DNA of 7,547 nucleotides from Promethearchaeota archaeon CR_4 (lineage in GTDB: Archaea > Asgardarchaeota > Lokiarchaeia > Sigyniarchaeales > CR-4). Numbering within the stretch: position 1 is the stretch's first letter; each line of letters opens with the position of its first letter. The stretch is from the NCBI GenBank assembly GCA_001940655.1, contig MBAA01000214.1:7089-14635 (forward strand). The letters run 5' to 3'. The notes beneath the pieces were generated by a model. That model saw nothing but the letters and a program-made list of their open reading frames with translations. It was not told the DNA's origin and searched no databases. Both the position numbers and the translations under genes were made by a program. Shown here in pieces: positions 4,743-7,547 of this stretch.

Positions 4743-7079
4743 CTACATCGAGGATTGTTTTCTGTCACTCAGATCCTTCACAAACTCTGAGATTAATTTT
4801 GCAAATTCCTTACCCTCGCCAGCGGAGATGCTTTCCACCCGCAATCGCCACGAATTGAATCCTAGATCCTCCATAATCTCCCGGAGCACTTGGTAACGGG
4901 TCGCAGTTTTATTGAATCCTGTCGTGTAATGGCAATCTTGGGGATGACAACCGGCAATGAGCACCCCGTCCGCGCCTTTCGCGAGTGCGGCGATCACGTA
5001 CTCCGGGTTGACCATTGCGGAGCACATCACGTGGATAATACGAATATTCGGGGGATATTGATATTTACTCGTGCCTGCGAGATCCGCTCCCGCGTAGGAA
5101 CACCAATTACAGAGGAAGGCAATGATGAGGGGTTCGATCTTCTTGTCTTTGAGAGCTTCGTCAATCTGGACCAAGATTTGATGCTTGGAAAATCCCGGTA
5201 ACTCGATGGCATCGGCGGGGCACATAGCGGCGCATGCGCCACATCCCACGCACAGAGGTAAATTTATGATCGTCTTGTCTTTTTTGGCTTCTATCGCGTG
5301 GAAATTGCAGATTTCTTGGCAGAGACGGCAATGAATGCACTTTTTCGCATTTACACGGGCTTTATTTGGTTCTATCTCGATCTCGCCAGCTTGCATCAAC
5401 CCAACTGCTTTGATGCCGGCAGATTCCGCTTGCGCGATGCTGTCGGGGATATCCTTCGGTCCTTGAGCGCAACCGGCGAGGAAAATGCCCTTGACGGAGG
5501 CTTCAGATGGTTTAATTTTGAGGTGCGCCTCAAGGAAAAATCCATCGGGGCCAAGGGCTATATTCAAGATATTTGCGAGTTTTTTGAAGTCCGGGGAAGG
5601 TTCGAATCCAACCGCCAGAACCACCAAATCCACTTCGGTCTCAAACAATCTTGAGCGCAACGTATCCTCACCGCGGATGAGGAGCATGTCGGCATTATCT
5701 TTCTTCACGACCTTGGAAATCTGCGAGCGGTAGAAGCGAATCCGCTTGTCCGAACGAGCGCGGTTGTAAAATTCTTCGCAACCTTTTCCGAATGATCGAA
5801 TGTCTGAATAATTTACATAGACTTCTACACCAGGCACACGATCTTTCAATAAAGTAGCTTCTTTGATTGCGGCCATGCAACAAGTGCGGGAACACCATTC
5901 ATGGTTGATTTTCTCGTTACGCGAACCAACGCATAACATAAACGCGACTTTTTTCACGGGTTTTCCATCAGACGGACGGACGACCTGGCCTTTGGTTGGT
6001 CCATCCGCGTTTAACATTCGTTCGAGTTCCATGGTGGTTATAACATTTTCGAAAGTTCCATACCCATACATTCCCAGTTGCGTGGCATCAAACAGCTGGG
6101 CGCCAACAGCAACAATGATCGTCCCTACTTTGATGGTTTCCGTGATCTCTGCTTGATTAAAGACAACTGCCTCCCGGTCGCAAGCAACCTCACAAGCCTT
6201 GCACCCGATGCAGAGGTCGGGATCGATCGTAGGAACGAGGGGAACCGCTTGAGGGTGAAACACGTCAATGGCCTTTCGCGGGTAAAAGCGACTTTTACTC
6301 GTAATGGGACAAACCGAGGCACATATGTCAAAACAACCCGCACACTTTTTCTCATCCACATACCGCGGGTGATGTTTTACATCGACCGAAAAGTTCCCAA
6401 TATACCCCTCAACTTTCGAAACTTCCGAATAGGTAAATAATTTGATTCGCGGGTGTTCTTTGACCTCGGCCATTAATGGTCCAAGGATACAAATGCTGCA
6501 ATCGAGAGTTGGGAAGGTCTTATCGAACAGTGCCATGAGGCCACCGATGGTCGGTTCTTTTTCCACGAGAAAAACCTGAAAACCAGCATCCGCGATGCTT
6601 AGGGCAGCTTTGATACCCGCAATTCCACCCCCAATGACGAGTGTTGCTTGCTCAACTGGAACCTTGACCATTTCGAGACGTTCGGCGAGTTTTACCTTCT
6701 CTATGGACATATGAATTTGGTCGATCGCCTTCTCCGTGGCCTGCTGGGGATAATTATGGTGGACCCACGAGTTCTGTTCTCGGATGTTGCTGAATTCTAC
6801 GAGAAAACGATTAATGCCCGCTTTTTCGATAGCCCGACGAAAGAGGTCTCCGTGCAATTTCGGCGAGCAGGCAGCGATCACCACTCGGTCAATTGCCTTT
6901 TCCTTCAAATAATCGGCTAAATGCTTGAGACCGAGATCTGAGCAAAGGTACCTGTCATCTAAGGTTACAACATTAGGGACTTTTTCAAAATGCTCTCTTA
7001 CCGCCTGTATGTTGATAATCTCTCCGATATTAAACCCGCAATGACAGATAAATAAGCCAATCTTCAATCGAATCGTCAC
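4743..7079 (-). CDS. hdrA: Heterodisulfide reductase subunit A fused to MvhD (electron-bifurcating iron-sulfur flavoprotein)
   Basis: This 778-residue cytosolic protein carries the FAD proposed to bifurcate electrons between heterodisulfide (via HdrBC) and ferredoxin. The N-terminal HdrA domain (about 1-140) has ICHCG with C12 and C14, then C46 and C71 in AACSPKLHG. The FAD fold starts at GGGIAG (150-155) with Glu173. An inserted ferredoxin domain (about 237-308) holds C246/C249/C253/C257 and C290/C293/C296/C300. The HdrA Cys group C383, C396, C400, C401 follows, then the second FAD motif GIFLAGCAQGP (531-541). A C-terminal 2[4Fe-4S] ferredoxin has C581/584/587/591 and C610/613/616/620. Residues about 645-770 are a full MvhD domain (CNWCSYAGADLAG, C657, C660, C686, C711, C716 in CHPQDCHY), which in hydrogenase complexes passes electrons into HdrA. 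Length agrees with other HdrA-MvhD fusions such as HdrA2 of Methanosarcina. The start is GTG, overlapping the fwdA stop by four bases. HdrB, HdrC and hydrogenase genes are not in view. Oddities: an extra residue in the first inserted cluster motif, and Asn104 in REQNSWVH where I recall Cys in methanogens. Confidence 0.95.
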   Translation of the reverse strand: MTIRLKIGLFICHCGFNIGEIINIQAVREHFEKVPNVVTLDDRYLCSDLGLKHLADYLKEKAIDRVVIAACSPKLHGDLFRRAIEKAGINRFLVEFSNIREQNSWVHHNYPQQATEKAIDQIHMSIEKVKLAERLEMVKVPVEQATLVIGGGIAGIKAALSIADAGFQVFLVEKEPTIGGLMALFDKTFPTLDCSICILGPLMAEVKEHPRIKLFTYSEVSKVEGYIGNFSVDVKHHPRYVDEKKCAGCFDICASVCPITSKSRFYPRKAIDVFHPQAVPLVPTIDPDLCIGCKACEVACDREAVVFNQAEITETIKVGTIIVAVGAQLFDATQLGMYGYGTFENVITTMELERMLNADGPTKGQVVRPSDGKPVKKVAFMLCVGSRNEKINHEWCSRTCCMAAIKEATLLKDRVPGVEVYVNYSDIRSFGKGCEEFYNRARSDKRIRFYRSQISKVVKKDNADMLLIRGEDTLRSRLFETEVDLVVLAVGFEPSPDFKKLANILNIALGPDGFFLEAHLKIKPSEASVKGIFLAGCAQGPKDIPDSIAQAESAGIKAVGLMQAGEIEIEPNKARVNAKKCIHCRLCQEICNFHAIEAKKDKTIINLPLCVGCGACAAMCPADAIELPGFSKHQILVQIDEALKDKKIEPLIIAFLCNWCSYAGADLAGTSKYQYPPNIRIIHVMCSAMVNPEYVIAALAKGADGVLIAGCHPQDCHYTTGFNKTATRYQVLREIMEDLGFNSWRLRVESISAGEGKEFAKLISEFVKDLSDRKQSSM
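7076..7079 (-). promoter_or_regulatory. GTGA stop/start overlap coupling fwdA to hdrA
   Basis: The fwdA stop TGA (7078-7076) shares bases with the hdrA start GTG (7079-7077), giving a four-base GTGA overlap. GGGGAG about 12 bases upstream inside fwdA is a loose Shine-Dalgarno. Such overlaps normally mean that ribosomes finishing the first gene restart on the second, so the two proteins are made in linked amounts. Confidence 0.75.
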
Positions 7080-7547
7080 ACCTTGACAATTTGCTCCCCG
7101 TAAGGCATATAGAGCGATGCCATATTAATGGAGGAATACTTCTGAAACCATTTTTCTCGCTTCTGTACTGCGTCTTCCGTTACAATTTCCGAACTTATTT
7201 TTGACGCGTGCAATTTACTTGGTGGCAGCTGTCCGAGGATGTCATTTTTCGACACAACTTGGCCACTTTTAATCGTAACCCACGTCCGTGATAATGAAGA
7301 TTCCCGAACTGGTTCGTTTGGTTTAAGATCAAGAATGCACACGTCTGCATCTGCGCCGCGGGCAAGGTGACCCTTCAATGCATCGATTCCCAAGATCTTT
7401 GCGGGAGTGACGCGGGTCATTTGGATGATGTCCTCGAGATTTAATTCGGTTGTCATTGTTTTCAAAGTACTTTTCTTGAAATACGATCCTACACTGGTTT
7501 GAGCTTGTTTTTCTCGCAACGATCTACTTGCAAGGAGGGTCATTATT
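7076..7547 (-). CDS. fwdA: Formylmethanofuran dehydrogenase subunit A, C-terminal part (truncated by window edge)
   Basis: About 156 residues are visible, the last quarter or so of a protein of usually about 570 residues. An ATG at 7543 is four bases from the edge and the codon before it is open, so it is probably internal. FwdA/FmdA is the amidohydrolase subunit that condenses formate with methanofuran (or hydrolyses formyl-methanofuran in reverse) in the Fwd complex. The visible part matches the end of that family: L-R-E-K followed by a T-L-K...L-N-L-E-D-I helix, MTRVTPAKILG, then KGHLARGADADVCILDL, the amidohydrolase C-terminal beta-sandwich signature, and a closing stretch with KWFQKYSSINM that resembles the FwdA tail. 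The metal-binding catalytic residues lie upstream, outside the window, so activity cannot be judged. A dihydroorotase- or hydantoinase-type amidohydrolase is the alternative, but the tail and the coupled hdrA favour FwdA. Confidence 0.78.
   Translation of the reverse strand, partial: IMTLLASRSLREKQAQTSVGSYFKKSTLKTMTTELNLEDIIQMTRVTPAKILGIDALKGHLARGADADVCILDLKPNEPVRESSLSRTWVTIKSGQVVSKNDILGQLPPSKLHASKISSEIVTEDAVQKREKWFQKYSSINMASLYMPYGEQIVKV

Noticed and set aside
5599..5609. GGTTCGAATCC, a tRNA T-arm look-alike
   Set aside because: It lies inside hdrA and is the reverse complement of codons for the conserved VGFEPSP segment. No cloverleaf arms surround it.
5298..6440. Several open frames of about 70-120 codons antisense or out of frame to hdrA
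   Set aside because: They are mirror frames of a long GC-richer coding region. They have no ribosome-binding sites and no recognisable protein features, and hdrA covers every base with conserved motifs.

Overview
The window looks archaeal. It carries the C-terminal end of a formylmethanofuran dehydrogenase A subunit, joined by a 4-base overlap to an HdrA fused to MvhD. It also has AT-rich TATA-like boxes, T-run terminators, and a surface protein with a signal peptide and a C-terminal IPGY + membrane helix + KRRK tail. No methanogenesis marker is visible. H4MPT-type Wood-Ljungdahl/Hdr genes beside IPGY-tailed, sequon-rich surface proteins would fit an Asgard-type (Loki/Heimdall/Thor-like) archaeon. 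That placement is inference from recalled family patterns, not a measurement.

Layout, left to right. (1) 1-404, + strand: the C-terminal end of an unrecognised protein rich in N-glycosylation sequons and open at the left edge. (2) 405-685: an intergenic leader with TATA-like boxes, three GGAGG motifs and a strong Shine-Dalgarno. (3) 686-1849, + strand: a secreted, membrane-anchored surface protein with a TTG start. (4) 1850-2314: a 465-bp gap between convergent genes with T-rich terminators facing both ways, three short hairpins and no convincing protein gene. (5) 4650-2315, - strand: a two-gene ABC exporter, ATPase then ABC-2 permease, with its own candidate promoter at 4711-4724. (6) 7547-4743, - strand: the end of an operon with fwdA (3' part only) and hdrA-mvhD.

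How the genes could work together. FwdA is the subunit that joins formate to methanofuran in the first (or, in reverse, last) step of the methanofuran/H4MPT methyl branch. HdrA carries the bifurcating FAD and iron-sulfur clusters, and the MvhD part links it to a hydrogenase or another electron donor. Their translational coupling suggests one ferredoxin-linked electron circuit connecting CO2/formyl-methanofuran chemistry to heterodisulfide or a similar acceptor. The ABC exporter and the two extracellular-type proteins form a separate cell-surface theme. No mobile element, CRISPR array, tRNA or rRNA was seen.
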